Shown one piece after another: positions 34,701-42,368 of a stretch of DNA of 64,000 bases. This DNA comes from Ga0077555 sp033764055 (GTDB lineage Bacteria; Pseudomonadota; Alphaproteobacteria; Rhizobiales; Hyphomicrobiaceae). A program made the translations under genes and the position numbers. Each line of letters begins with the position of its first letter. Position 1 is the stretch's first letter. The DNA lies in the NCBI GenBank assembly GCA_033764055.1, contig JANRJI010000037.1:62001-126000 (forward strand), read 5' to 3'. The notes beneath the pieces were generated by a model. The model searched no databases. It had not been told where the DNA came from and saw only the letters and a list, made by a program, of their open reading frames with translations.

Positions 34701-34816
34701 GCCGGCATCAGATCGCTGATGGCGCGAAGCGCAAAGCCCGCCACGTGGCCGTGGTGCTGAGAGACGTACTCGAGACGGCAGCGACCGGCAGCGGCACGGC
34801 ATCGATGCCCCGGTGA
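31757..34816 (+). CDS. FAD and 4Fe-4S 2-hydroxyacid dehydrogenase (GlcD-GlcF-like fusion, YdiJ type)
   Basis: A 1019-residue cytoplasmic or membrane-associated dehydrogenase. The FAD-linked oxidase domain starts with VVVPRSLADVEAAHQIA and ARGGGTSQSGQTVG, and HSGEHGDGLVRSEFH is the substrate segment. Two Fe-S motifs follow: CNNNGECRKPQGGAMCP and CVSCKACKRECPTG. The C-terminal GlcF-like part has CCG motifs (RPVCCGRTFL and SGCCGMAGSFG). The fold acts on D-lactate, glycolate or D-2-hydroxyglutarate. A repeat-derived peptide TSPSPLGERVGVRGP is inserted in frame (residues about 744-758) just before the GlcF-like part. Divergent from the frameshifted gene. Confidence 0.9.
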   Translation: MPPSPTAVPANHRLASRLAREIEGEVLFDRASRGRYSTDASIYQIEPVGVVVPRSLADVEAAHQIAREEGVPLLARGGGTSQSGQTVGRALVIDYSKHVNRLLDTDTEAATCLVEPGIVLDELNRQLKSTGLWFPVDVSTSSRATIGGMTGNNSCGTRSIRYGIMRDNVIAIDAMLADGTRAHFGEVPADFTKVNAPDAARDLFRDLLRIGERDAEHIRQAFPEVSRRVGGYLIDALLPGKSTRNLATILCGSEGTLALSERIRLKLSPQPKSKALGLCHFATFRKAMEAAQHIVGLGPVAVELVDRNLIELARDIAMFRPVMEAHVRGKPDALLLVEFAEDDQSENLRRLDRLEELMGDLGHPKAVVKISDAAQQRAVWEVRAAGLNIMMSMRTEGKPVSFIEDCAVPLEHLADYTERLTAVFEKHGTTGTWYAHASVGCLHVRPVLNLKLDEDTRKMRAIAEEAFAMVREYKGAHSGEHGDGLVRSEFHEAMYGRKTVEIFEAVKDRFDAKGLMNPGKIVRAPRMSDRTLFRYKPDYRVPEMPTALDWSAWPGSGRGFQGAVEMCNNNGECRKPQGGAMCPSYRVTRDERDVTRGRANTLRLAISGQLGPDALSSDAMLETMALCVSCKACKRECPTGVDMARMKIEVLAARNEARHGWLSFRDRLVAYLPRYASTARWLAPLLNQRNRSPFLARLLERTTGISAKRKLPAWRWRTFDARRGLSSGNPAAPKADPATLDRTSTSPSPLGERVGVRGPAAVRSVALLADTFNCTFEPENLEATVEVLARLGYDVHVIEPEGGGRPVCCGRTFLATGQVDEARIEARRLLDAARPHLEAGRTIIGIEPSCLLTLRDELTVMGLGAEADRLAEHALMLEEFLVAEATAGRIATPIGHHDGTVHLHTHCHQKAHGVAGAVEQALRLVDGLTVKPIDSGCCGMAGSFGYQAETYDTSMAMGELALLPAVRKAAPGDIIAADGFSCRHQIADGAKRKARHVAVVLRDVLETAATGSGTASMPR
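33991..34030. repeat. Palindromic G/C-rich repeat, copy 3 (inside dehydrogenase gene)
   Basis: CCCTCTCCCCTGGGGGAGAG followed by GGTCGGGGTGAGGGGG. It has the same orientation as copy 2 and is translated in the same register, here as SPSPLGERVGVRGP. It sits at a junction between the Fe-S and GlcF-like domains, a place where extra residues are likely tolerated. Confidence 0.85.
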
Positions 34817-34827
34817 CCCCGGCAGCA

Positions 34828-35448
34828 TCAAGGGCTCGCCGGATTCTCAACCAGCAGCCCGAAGGACGCTGCGGCTGCTGCCAGCGTCTGCCAGAACGTG
34901 CCTGCTGAGCTGCGCGCCATCGCCAGCTCGAAGGTGCCGGCATCGTCCGACAGCCATACGTGCACCGTAAGCTGCCCCGCCAAGGTGGACGCGGCGGACC
35001 CCGGCCCGAGCACGCGCGGGTGCAAGTCGATCGGTACGAACTTTGCGAGGGCATCACGCACGTGGGGTCCAGCGAGCCGGAGCACGACGAGTCCATGGCT
35101 CTGGTCGACGACGGCGGCGAGCCCCTTCGTGGCGGGAGCCAGGAAGGCCTCCATGCCGGCGCAAGGGGCCGGCCTCGCGACCGCCAGCCAACGGCCCGGC
35201 CCGAGACCAACGAAGGCGACGGACCCACCGTCGACGTAGCGTGGCGTGGCCGGCAGCTCGACACCGAACGAGCCCGCGATCGCCCTGGTCAGTGCAGCAG
35301 CCTTTCCCCGCCCCGCCGTGACCACCGCCAGGCCGCGATTTTGCACCACGGTTGCGACGACGCCAGGAGGACCTTCGGGCCGGCCGTAGCGAGCCGAGGC
35401 CACCTCGTGTCCCGGCGCGTCGTTGATGATCGGCCCCGTCTCAGCCAT
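34828..35448 (-). CDS. soxG: Sarcosine oxidase gamma subunit
   Basis: A 206-residue GcvT-like subunit of heterotetrameric sarcosine oxidase. Features are GGSVAFVGLGPGRWLAV, VVDQSHGLVVLRLAGP and PIDLHPRVLGPGS, and the C-terminal VHVWLSDDAGTFELAMARS. It is the last gene of the soxBDAG operon and overlaps soxA by eight bases. The start MAETGPII is where the family begins. Sequence conservation of this subunit is low, so the call relies also on context. Confidence 0.85.
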   Translation of the reverse strand: MAETGPIINDAPGHEVASARYGRPEGPPGVVATVVQNRGLAVVTAGRGKAAALTRAIAGSFGVELPATPRYVDGGSVAFVGLGPGRWLAVARPAPCAGMEAFLAPATKGLAAVVDQSHGLVVLRLAGPHVRDALAKFVPIDLHPRVLGPGSAASTLAGQLTVHVWLSDDAGTFELAMARSSAGTFWQTLAAAAASFGLLVENPASP

Positions 35449-38400
35449 GGAGGCGTTCTCCGGCAGGATCGTAAAACACCGGATCACAGACCTCGACCGC
35501 GACGTCCCCGTGGCGCACCGGATCGAAGGCGCGGACGCGCTGGCCGTGGCGCGCCTTGCCGCCTGCCAGCAGGCCGAGCCCGAGCCAGTGCCCGAGCGTC
35601 GGCGAGTAGGCGACGGAGGTCACGTAGCCTTCGTCGCTGGCCGCGATCGCCTCGGCATGCTCGCCGATCATATGGGCGCCGGGCCGGAGACGCTGGTTGC
35701 GGTCCACGGGCTTCAGCCCGACGAGCGCCGGCCGCTCGGGATCGACCAGCGCCGGTCGCCCGGCCATGACCCGGCCGATGCAATCCTTGTTGCGCGAGAC
35801 CAGCCGGGCGAGGCCGAGATCGCGCGCCGTGGTCTGGCCATTGATCTCGTTGCCGGCGACATGACCCTTCTCGATGCGCATCACCGCCAGGGCCTCGGTG
35901 CCGTAGGGCGTGATGCCGAGGGTGCTGCCGGCGTCCATCAGTCGTCGCATCAGCGCATCGCCATGACCGGCGGGCACGGCAATCTCGTAGCCGAGCTCCC
36001 CCGAGTAGGAGATCCGGAAGAGGCGCGCCGCGACCCCCCCGATCACGGTGACGGCTCGTGCCGCAAGATGAGGGACAGCAGCGTCGGATAGGTCGTGCTG
36101 CGGGTCGACGACGCCGCGCAGGACCAGCCGCGCACGGGGCCCGGTCAACGCAATCTGTGCCCACTGATCGGTCACCGATGCGAGCTGCGCATCGAGCCCC
36201 GGCCACAACCACTCGAGCGCATGCTCCAGATGTTGCAGCACCTTGGCGGCATTCGCCGTTGTCGTCGTGACGACGAAGCGCTGGTCGTCGAGCCGCGCCA
36301 CCGTCCCGTCGTCCAGAACGAAGCCGTCCTCGCGCAACATGAGGCCGTAGCGCACCCGGCCAACCGGTAGCGTGGACATCGTGTTGGCATAGACGAGGTC
36401 GAGGAAGGCGGCGGCGTCCGGCCCCTGCACATCGATCTTGCCGAGCGTCGATACATCGCAGACGCCCACCCTGGTGCGGACGGCGCGGACCTCACGGGTG
36501 ACACTCTCGAGCCAGTCGGCCTCGCCGCCATTCGGATACCACTGGGCGCGGAGCCACGCTCCCGCCTCGACGAGCACAGCGCCCTGCTCCAAGGCCCAGG
36601 CGTGGGTCGGTGTGAGGCGCGTCGGGCGGAACGCCTTGCCACGGTGATGGCCGCCGAGAACACCGAACGAGACGGGATCGAACGGCGGTCTGTAGGTGGT
36701 GGTCCCGGTCTCCGCAATTGTCTCGCCCTTGATCTCGGATAGCACGAAGAGGCCCGAGAGTGCCGAGGTCTTGCCCTGGTCGGTCGCCATGCCGAGAGTC
36801 GTGTAGCGCTTCATGTGCTCGGCAGCGGCAAAGCCCTCGCGATGGGCGAGCACGATGTCGGCCGTCGTGACGTCGTGCTGCAAATCGATGAAGGCCTTGC
36901 CTCGCCCGGCGACCGCGACCCGCGGCACCGACTGACGGACGGTCTCGGCGTCGGTGGCCGGGATGTCGACGGCATGGCCAGCGAACCCGCAATCACCTGC
37001 TGCGGCGAGGCCAGCCGTCGCCCCGGCCATGAGCGCACCCCCCAGGCTCGGCTCGCCCGCTGCCGCCCCCGCGACGGCCAGGCCCGGCGGCAGCTTGCCC
37101 GGGATGAACGCAGCGAGCGCCTCGCTCCAGAGCGGCCGATGTCCCTGGTGGCTGGCGAGGTGGATCGTGGGGTTCCAGCCACCCGCGACGGCCACCACAT
37201 CGCAGTCGAAGCGAACGCTCCCCATCGCGCCGGTGCGCACGTCGACGGCCTGGACGGCCCGTCTGCCTTGAACGCGCTCGACGGCCCCGCCGGTGACGAG
37301 CCGTGAACCGGCCCGTGCCGCGGCCGAGGCGAGGACCGGGCTCGCTTCGCCCCGTGCGTCGATCACCGCAGCGACCTCCGCGCCGGCACGAGCGAGTGCT
37401 GCGACAGTTTCGGCTGCATCGTCACTGGTCGCATAGACCACGGCTCTGCTCCCGGGAAGGACGGCAAAGCGGTTGATGTAGGTCCGCACCGCGCCGGCCA
37501 GCATGACCCCGGGGCGGTCGTTGTCGACGAAGGCGAGCGGACGCTCGATGCTCCCGGCAGCGAGCACGGCGCGTCTGGCGACGATGCGCCAGAGCCGCTG
37601 GCGGGGCTCGAAGGGAGGCGGCACTGGGAGATGGTCGGCGACCTTTTCGACCGCGGCATAGGTGCCGTGGTCGTAGGTGCCGACCACCGTCGTTCTCGGC
37701 AGAAGGCGGACGTCTGGGAGCGATCTGAGCTCGGCCTCGACGGAGGCGGCCCACGGCGAGGCCGGCTCACCGGCAACGAGGCGCGCGTCCGCGAGCAAGC
37801 GCCCGCCCAGCCGGAAGTCCTGCTCTGCGAGCACGACGCGCGCGCCGGCCCGGCCGGCTGCCAGCGCGGCCATCAGCCCCGCCGGCCCCGAGCCGATCAC
37901 GAGCACATCGCAATGCAGATGCGACTTCTCGTAGGTATCCGGATCGGCCTCGCCCGCGGCCCGCCCGAGCCCAGCCGCTCGGCGGATCAGCGGCTCGTAG
38001 ACCTTCTCCCAGAACGAGGCAGGCCACATGAACGTCTTGTAGTAGAAGCCCGCAGCCAGCATCGACCCGAGTGCGCCATTGAGCGACAGGAGGTCGAACC
38101 GCAACGACGGCCAGCGGTTCTGACTGGCAGCCTCGAGACCGTCGTAGAGCTCGGCCGTGGTGGCGCGCGTGTTGGGCTCGCGCCGGGCACCGGCACGCAG
38201 CTCGACAAGGGCGTTGGGCTCCTCGGGGCCAGCGGTGAGGACGCCTCGCGGGCGATGGTACTTGAAGGACCTGCCGACGAGGCGGACGCCGTTGGCGAGC
38301 AGAGCCGAGGCGAGCGTATCGCCGGGGTGGCCGAGATAGCGCGTGCCGTCGAAGGAGAACGCGATGGTGCGCGACCGGTCGACGAGCCCGCCCGAGCCAC

Positions 38401-38461
38401 GGCGGAAGAGGGCGCCGTCGCTCGCAGCGGCAAGCGGCGGTGAGCCGGCGTCGTCGATCAT
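35441..38461 (-). CDS. soxA: Sarcosine oxidase alpha subunit
   Basis: A 1006-residue subunit. The N-terminal ferredoxin-like region contains SFDGTRYLGHPGDTLASALLA, followed by a NAD-binding Rossmann domain VLVIGSGPAGLMAALAAGRA. The C-terminal third is GcvT/folate-binding (RTRVGVCDVSTLGKIDVQGP and later GYEIAVPAGHG). In the complex the subunit binds NAD+ and tetrahydrofolate, where the C1 unit released from sarcosine is captured as 5,10-methylene-THF. Overlaps soxD by four bases and soxG by eight, so translation is coupled. Confidence 0.95.
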   Translation of the reverse strand: MIDDAGSPPLAAASDGALFRRGSGGLVDRSRTIAFSFDGTRYLGHPGDTLASALLANGVRLVGRSFKYHRPRGVLTAGPEEPNALVELRAGARREPNTRATTAELYDGLEAASQNRWPSLRFDLLSLNGALGSMLAAGFYYKTFMWPASFWEKVYEPLIRRAAGLGRAAGEADPDTYEKSHLHCDVLVIGSGPAGLMAALAAGRAGARVVLAEQDFRLGGRLLADARLVAGEPASPWAASVEAELRSLPDVRLLPRTTVVGTYDHGTYAAVEKVADHLPVPPPFEPRQRLWRIVARRAVLAAGSIERPLAFVDNDRPGVMLAGAVRTYINRFAVLPGSRAVVYATSDDAAETVAALARAGAEVAAVIDARGEASPVLASAAARAGSRLVTGGAVERVQGRRAVQAVDVRTGAMGSVRFDCDVVAVAGGWNPTIHLASHQGHRPLWSEALAAFIPGKLPPGLAVAGAAAGEPSLGGALMAGATAGLAAAGDCGFAGHAVDIPATDAETVRQSVPRVAVAGRGKAFIDLQHDVTTADIVLAHREGFAAAEHMKRYTTLGMATDQGKTSALSGLFVLSEIKGETIAETGTTTYRPPFDPVSFGVLGGHHRGKAFRPTRLTPTHAWALEQGAVLVEAGAWLRAQWYPNGGEADWLESVTREVRAVRTRVGVCDVSTLGKIDVQGPDAAAFLDLVYANTMSTLPVGRVRYGLMLREDGFVLDDGTVARLDDQRFVVTTTTANAAKVLQHLEHALEWLWPGLDAQLASVTDQWAQIALTGPRARLVLRGVVDPQHDLSDAAVPHLAARAVTVIGGVAARLFRISYSGELGYEIAVPAGHGDALMRRLMDAGSTLGITPYGTEALAVMRIEKGHVAGNEINGQTTARDLGLARLVSRNKDCIGRVMAGRPALVDPERPALVGLKPVDRNQRLRPGAHMIGEHAEAIAASDEGYVTSVAYSPTLGHWLGLGLLAGGKARHGQRVRAFDPVRHGDVAVEVCDPVFYDPAGERLHG

Positions 38462-38757
38462 CGCAAGTCGTCCCGCGCCAAGGCCACAGTACGCGCCGGC
38501 TCGACGCGAAAGATCTCGTGGGTGCGCGTGTCCCTCGTGACGACCAGCCAAGCGCGACAGCCCGCGATGTGCTGCCAGAGCTCCTGATGGGCTCCCGACG
38601 GGTTGTCCCGCAGGTAGATGTAGTCGTGCCAGGCAGCGCTGGTTGCACCGTCGGTCGATGCCAGCTCCCCGGCAACCGGTCTGCGCACCGTCGCATCGCC
38701 CCGATAGGCGAACTCCTCGTGACCACGCTCTCCGCAATAGCTGCAGGCGATCCGCAT
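38458..38757 (-). CDS. soxD: Sarcosine oxidase delta subunit
   Basis: A 99-residue small subunit. The N-terminal MRIACSYCGERGHEEFAYRG has the conserved Cys-x-x-Cys zinc ligands of the family, and the middle DYIYLRDNPSGAHQELWQH is the family hallmark. The C-terminal CRAWLVVTRDTRTHEI completes it. It is encoded between soxB and soxA, overlapping soxA by four bases. Confidence 0.95.
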   Translation of the reverse strand: MRIACSYCGERGHEEFAYRGDATVRRPVAGELASTDGATSAAWHDYIYLRDNPSGAHQELWQHIAGCRAWLVVTRDTRTHEIFRVEPARTVALARDDLR

Positions 38758-38769
38758 CGCGGGGGCTCC

Positions 38770-40029
38770 TCAGTGCAGGTTGGGCTGGGCGCCGGCGCCC
38801 TTCTCGTCGATCAGGCGCCCGCTCGCGAAGCGGTCGAGGCGAAATCCGGCGTTGAGCGCATGAGGCGCCTCGCGCGCGATGGTGTGTGCGAAGCACCAAC
38901 CCGAGGCCGGCGTCGCCTTGAAGCCCCCGTAGCACCAGCCGGCATTCAAATAGAGTCCATCGACCGGTGTTCGGTCGATGATCGGCGAGCCGTCCATCGA
39001 CATATCCATGAGCCCGCCCCAGCTCCGCAGGACGCGCAAGCGGCCAAGCATGGGCATCAGCGCCATGGCACACTCGGCGACGTCCTCGACCATGGCGAGA
39101 TTGCCGCGCCACGCATAAGAGTTGTATCCGTCGATGTCGCCGCCGAAGACGAGCCCGCCCTTGTCCGACTGCGAGATGTAGAAGTGGCCGGCGCCGAAGG
39201 TGACCACGGTGTCGATCAGTGGCTTCACGCCCTCGGAGACGAAGGCCTGGAGGACGTGGCTCTCGATGGGCAGGCGCAGGCCGGCGAGCGCCGCGACGCG
39301 CGACGAGTTGCCGGCGACGGCGAGCCCGACCTTGGGGGCCTTGATCGGGCCTCGCGTCGTCTCGACGCCGGTGACACGCCCCCGGTCGATGGTGATCCCC
39401 GTGACCTCGCAATTCTGAACGATGTCGACCCCGCGCAGGCTTGCCGCACGCGCATAGCCCCAGGCCACGGCATCGTGGCGTACGGTGCCGCCGCGCCGCT
39501 GCATCAGCCCGCCCTGGATCGGAAAGCGGGCGTTGTCATAGTCGAGATACGGCAGGAAAGCGCGGACCTGCTCCGCGTTCCACAGCTCGGCATCGACGCC
39601 GTGAAGGCGCATCGCATTGCCGCGCCGGGCATAGGAATCGCGCTGGCCATCGGAATGGTAGAGGTTCAGCACGCCACGCTGGCTCACCATGGCGTTGTAG
39701 TTGATGTCCTGCTCGAGCCCCTCCCAGAGCTTCATCGACCATTCGTAGAAGGCCGTATTGGGGGGCAGCAGGTAGTTCGAACGGATCAGCGTCGTATTTC
39801 GGCCGACATTGCCTTGGCCGATCAGACCCTTCTCCAGCACGGCGATGTTGGTGAGGCCGTGCTCCTTGGCGAGATAGTAGGCGGTCGCAAGCCCGTGTCC
39901 ACCGCCACCGACGACGATCGCATCATAGGCAGGCTTCGGCTCGGCATCGCGCCAAGCCGGCTGCCACCCCGAGTTGCCGCGAAAGGCCTCGGACAGGATC
40001 GAGAGGATCGAGTAGCGCACGGGGGACAT
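38770..40029 (-). CDS. soxB: Sarcosine oxidase beta subunit
   Basis: A 419-residue flavoprotein that oxidises sarcosine to glycine and hydrogen peroxide; it carries FAD and covalent FMN. Features are MSPVRYSILSILSEAFRG, the FAD motif YDAIVVGGGGHGLATAYYLA, RNTTLIRSNYLL, which includes a His/Arg active-site region, and WGGLMDMSMDGSPIIDRTP near the C-terminus. It is the first gene of a soxBDAG operon. Its start codon directly abuts an inverted repeat. Divergent from hyuA. Confidence 0.95.
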   Translation of the reverse strand: MSPVRYSILSILSEAFRGNSGWQPAWRDAEPKPAYDAIVVGGGGHGLATAYYLAKEHGLTNIAVLEKGLIGQGNVGRNTTLIRSNYLLPPNTAFYEWSMKLWEGLEQDINYNAMVSQRGVLNLYHSDGQRDSYARRGNAMRLHGVDAELWNAEQVRAFLPYLDYDNARFPIQGGLMQRRGGTVRHDAVAWGYARAASLRGVDIVQNCEVTGITIDRGRVTGVETTRGPIKAPKVGLAVAGNSSRVAALAGLRLPIESHVLQAFVSEGVKPLIDTVVTFGAGHFYISQSDKGGLVFGGDIDGYNSYAWRGNLAMVEDVAECAMALMPMLGRLRVLRSWGGLMDMSMDGSPIIDRTPVDGLYLNAGWCYGGFKATPASGWCFAHTIAREAPHALNAGFRLDRFASGRLIDEKGAGAQPNLH

Positions 40030-40060
40030 GTCTCGGCTGGCGGTGGGCTTGCGCCGAGAC
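40030..40060 (-). promoter_or_regulatory. Inverted repeat abutting the soxB start codon
   Basis: In the direction of soxB transcription the order is GTCTCGGC, a 15-base loop, GCCGAGAC, then ATG. The 8-base arms are perfect, and the second arm ends directly at the start codon, leaving no unpaired Shine-Dalgarno sequence. The structure is seen directly. Its role as a translational control hairpin is inference; it could also be an operator for a dimeric repressor. Confidence 0.45.
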
Positions 40061-40328
40061 TAAGGCAGTCGGCGGCGTCGTGCCAGTCAATGCACGGGTG
40101 GGGTGGACGACGACGCGAGCAGGTGGGCCAGCAAGAGGCATTGCCCAGCCTAACTGTCGGGGCCGGATCACCCTCGACCACCCTGCCGATTGCCCCTTCG
40201 ACGATCACGAGCTCAGATGCGGGCCTCGGCCATGACCGGCCTCGTGCTGGGATGTGCTGTGAAGCGCCCCCATTGGCCGTCTCGTGCAAAGCTGCTTAGG
40301 TGGCCGTCCAAAATCCGGGAGGGCGCAG

Positions 40329-42368
40329 GTGGGCTGGCTGATCGGCGTGGACGTGGGCGGGACTTTCACGGACCTCTATGCTTTCGAGACGGCGAGCCGG
40401 CGCATCGTCGTGCACAAGGTACCGTCGACGCCTGCTGACCCATCGCAGGCCATCGTCGCAGGGCTCCAGGGCCTCGAGAAGCGACTTGGTGTCGACCTCG
40501 CCGCCATGGAGCGCTTCGCGCATGGCACGACCGTCGCCACGAACGCACTGATCCAGCGCCGCGGCGGCAAGCTGGCGCTGGTCACGACGAAAGGCTTCCG
40601 TGACCTCCTGGAGATCGGCCGCCAGATCCGGCCGAAGGTCTACGACATCCAGACCGACTATCCGCCGCCCCTGGTGCCGCGCGAGCGGCGTTTCGAGGCG
40701 GCCGAGCGGGTCGGCTCGCGGGGCGAGGTGCTGTCGGAGCTGACCGACGCGGAGGTCGCGCGGGTCGCCGCCGAGGTGACCGCGGCCGATGTCGACGGCG
40801 TCGCGATCTGCCTCCTCTTCTCGTTCCTCAATCCGTCGCACGAGCGCCGCCTCGCCGAGGCGATCGCACAGGCACGGCCCGACCTGCACGTCTCGGCCTC
40901 GTTCGAGGTGCAGCCGGAGTTCCGCGAGTACGAGCGCATGTCGACGACGGTCCTCAACGCCTACCTGCAGCCGCAGGTGACGCGCTACATGGAGCGGCTC
41001 GGCGCGGCCGTCCGGGGCCTCGCGCCGAACGCCGCCATCGGCATCAACCAGTCGTCCGGCGGGCTGATGTCGATCGAGCGCGCATCGCGCTTTCCGGTTC
41101 GCACCGCGCTTTCCGGCCCGGCGGCTGGTGTCGTCGGCGCCGCAGGGGTGGCGAGCCGGGCAAACGACGGCGACGTCATCACCTTCGACATGGGCGGAAC
41201 ATCGACCGACGTCTGCCTCGTCCGTGACGGCAAGGCCGAGATGACCACGGGACGGGACGTGGCCGGCTTCCCCGTGCGCCTGCCGGCGATCGACATCCAC
41301 ACCATCGGCGCCGGCGGTGGCTCGATCGCGTGGTTCGGCCCCGACGGCCTTCTCAAAGTGGGCCCGCAGAGTGCCGGCGCCGATCCCGGCCCCGCCTGCT
41401 ACGGTCGCGGCGGCAACGAGGCCACCGTTTCCGACGCCAACGTCGTGCTCGGCCGCCTGCCGACGTCGCTTCTCGGTGGCGACATGACGCTCGAGCGCGA
41501 TGCCGCGTTCCGTGTCATCGAGCCCATTGCCGCGCGCCTCGGCCTCAGCGTGGAGCAGGCGGCCCTCGGTATCATCCGGATCGTCAACGCCAACATGATG
41601 CGCGCCATCCGGGCGGTGTCGATCGAGCGTGGGCACGACCCGCGCCCCTTCGTCTTGATGCCGTTCGGTGGCGCGGGCGCATTGCACGCGGTGGAGCTCG
41701 CGCGCGAGATCGGCATGCGGGCGATCCTGGTTCCGCCCTCGCCCGGCATCCTTTGCGCCGAGGGACTGGTCGCCGCCGATCTGAAAGAAAGCCTCGTTGC
41801 GACCTGCCGCACGCCGCTGTCCGCCGACCTCACGCCCGTCGAGCGGGAGCTGCATCGCCTCGAGAGCGCTGCCAACCAATGGTGGAAGGGCGAGCGGATC
41901 GCCGAGGCCGACCGTCAGAGCCAGCTCGTCGTGGACATGCGCTACATCGGCCAGAACTACGAGCTCGGCGTCGCCGTGCCGTCGGACACAGGGCTGAAGC
42001 TGCCGCCACGCGAGGCTCTGGCTGCCCTGTTCCATGCCGAGCACGATCGCAGCTACGGCCATCACGATCCCGACGCCCCGATCGAGGTCGTCAACTTGCG
42101 CGTCACGGCCATCGGACGGCTCGCCGACATCGGCGCGCCCCAGTTCCAAGGCCCACCCGCCGCCGAGCCGGTCGGCTCGCGGCCCGTCTGGTTCTCGGGC
42201 GAGGCGGCCCTCGAGAGCCGCATCTACTGGCGGCCGGATCTCGCCCCCGGAACGACCATCGAAGGGCCCGCAGTGATCGAGCAGCTCGACGCCACCACAC
42301 CGATCCCGCCGGGCTATCGGGCAAGCGTCGACAACGGTCTCAACCTCGTCATCGGAGTGCAGTCATGA
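40329..42368 (+). CDS. hyuA: Hydantoinase/oxoprolinase family protein, subunit A (HyuA-like)
   Basis: A 679-residue ATP-dependent ring-opening enzyme subunit. It begins VGWLIGVDVGGTFTDLYAF, the N-terminal ATPase motif of the family, and contains AHGTTVATNALIQRRG, GPAAGVVGAAGVA, TFDMGGTSTDVCLV and HTIGAGGGSIAW. The family covers 5-oxoprolinase, ATP-hydrolysing N-methylhydantoinase and acetone carboxylase-like subunits. The start is GTG, preceded by GGGAGGG five bases before. It overlaps hyuB by ATGA. Divergent from soxB, with 299 bases between, which favours N-methylhydantoin as substrate, but this is inferred. Confidence 0.88.
   Translation: MGWLIGVDVGGTFTDLYAFETASRRIVVHKVPSTPADPSQAIVAGLQGLEKRLGVDLAAMERFAHGTTVATNALIQRRGGKLALVTTKGFRDLLEIGRQIRPKVYDIQTDYPPPLVPRERRFEAAERVGSRGEVLSELTDAEVARVAAEVTAADVDGVAICLLFSFLNPSHERRLAEAIAQARPDLHVSASFEVQPEFREYERMSTTVLNAYLQPQVTRYMERLGAAVRGLAPNAAIGINQSSGGLMSIERASRFPVRTALSGPAAGVVGAAGVASRANDGDVITFDMGGTSTDVCLVRDGKAEMTTGRDVAGFPVRLPAIDIHTIGAGGGSIAWFGPDGLLKVGPQSAGADPGPACYGRGGNEATVSDANVVLGRLPTSLLGGDMTLERDAAFRVIEPIAARLGLSVEQAALGIIRIVNANMMRAIRAVSIERGHDPRPFVLMPFGGAGALHAVELAREIGMRAILVPPSPGILCAEGLVAADLKESLVATCRTPLSADLTPVERELHRLESAANQWWKGERIAEADRQSQLVVDMRYIGQNYELGVAVPSDTGLKLPPREALAALFHAEHDRSYGHHDPDAPIEVVNLRVTAIGRLADIGAPQFQGPPAAEPVGSRPVWFSGEAALESRIYWRPDLAPGTTIEGPAVIEQLDATTPIPPGYRASVDNGLNLVIGVQS

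Noticed and set aside
40296..42149. A 617-codon minus-strand frame antisense to hyuA
   Set aside because: HyuA motifs run throughout the plus strand. The antisense product is His/Asp/Arg-rich low-complexity, as expected from GC-rich codons.
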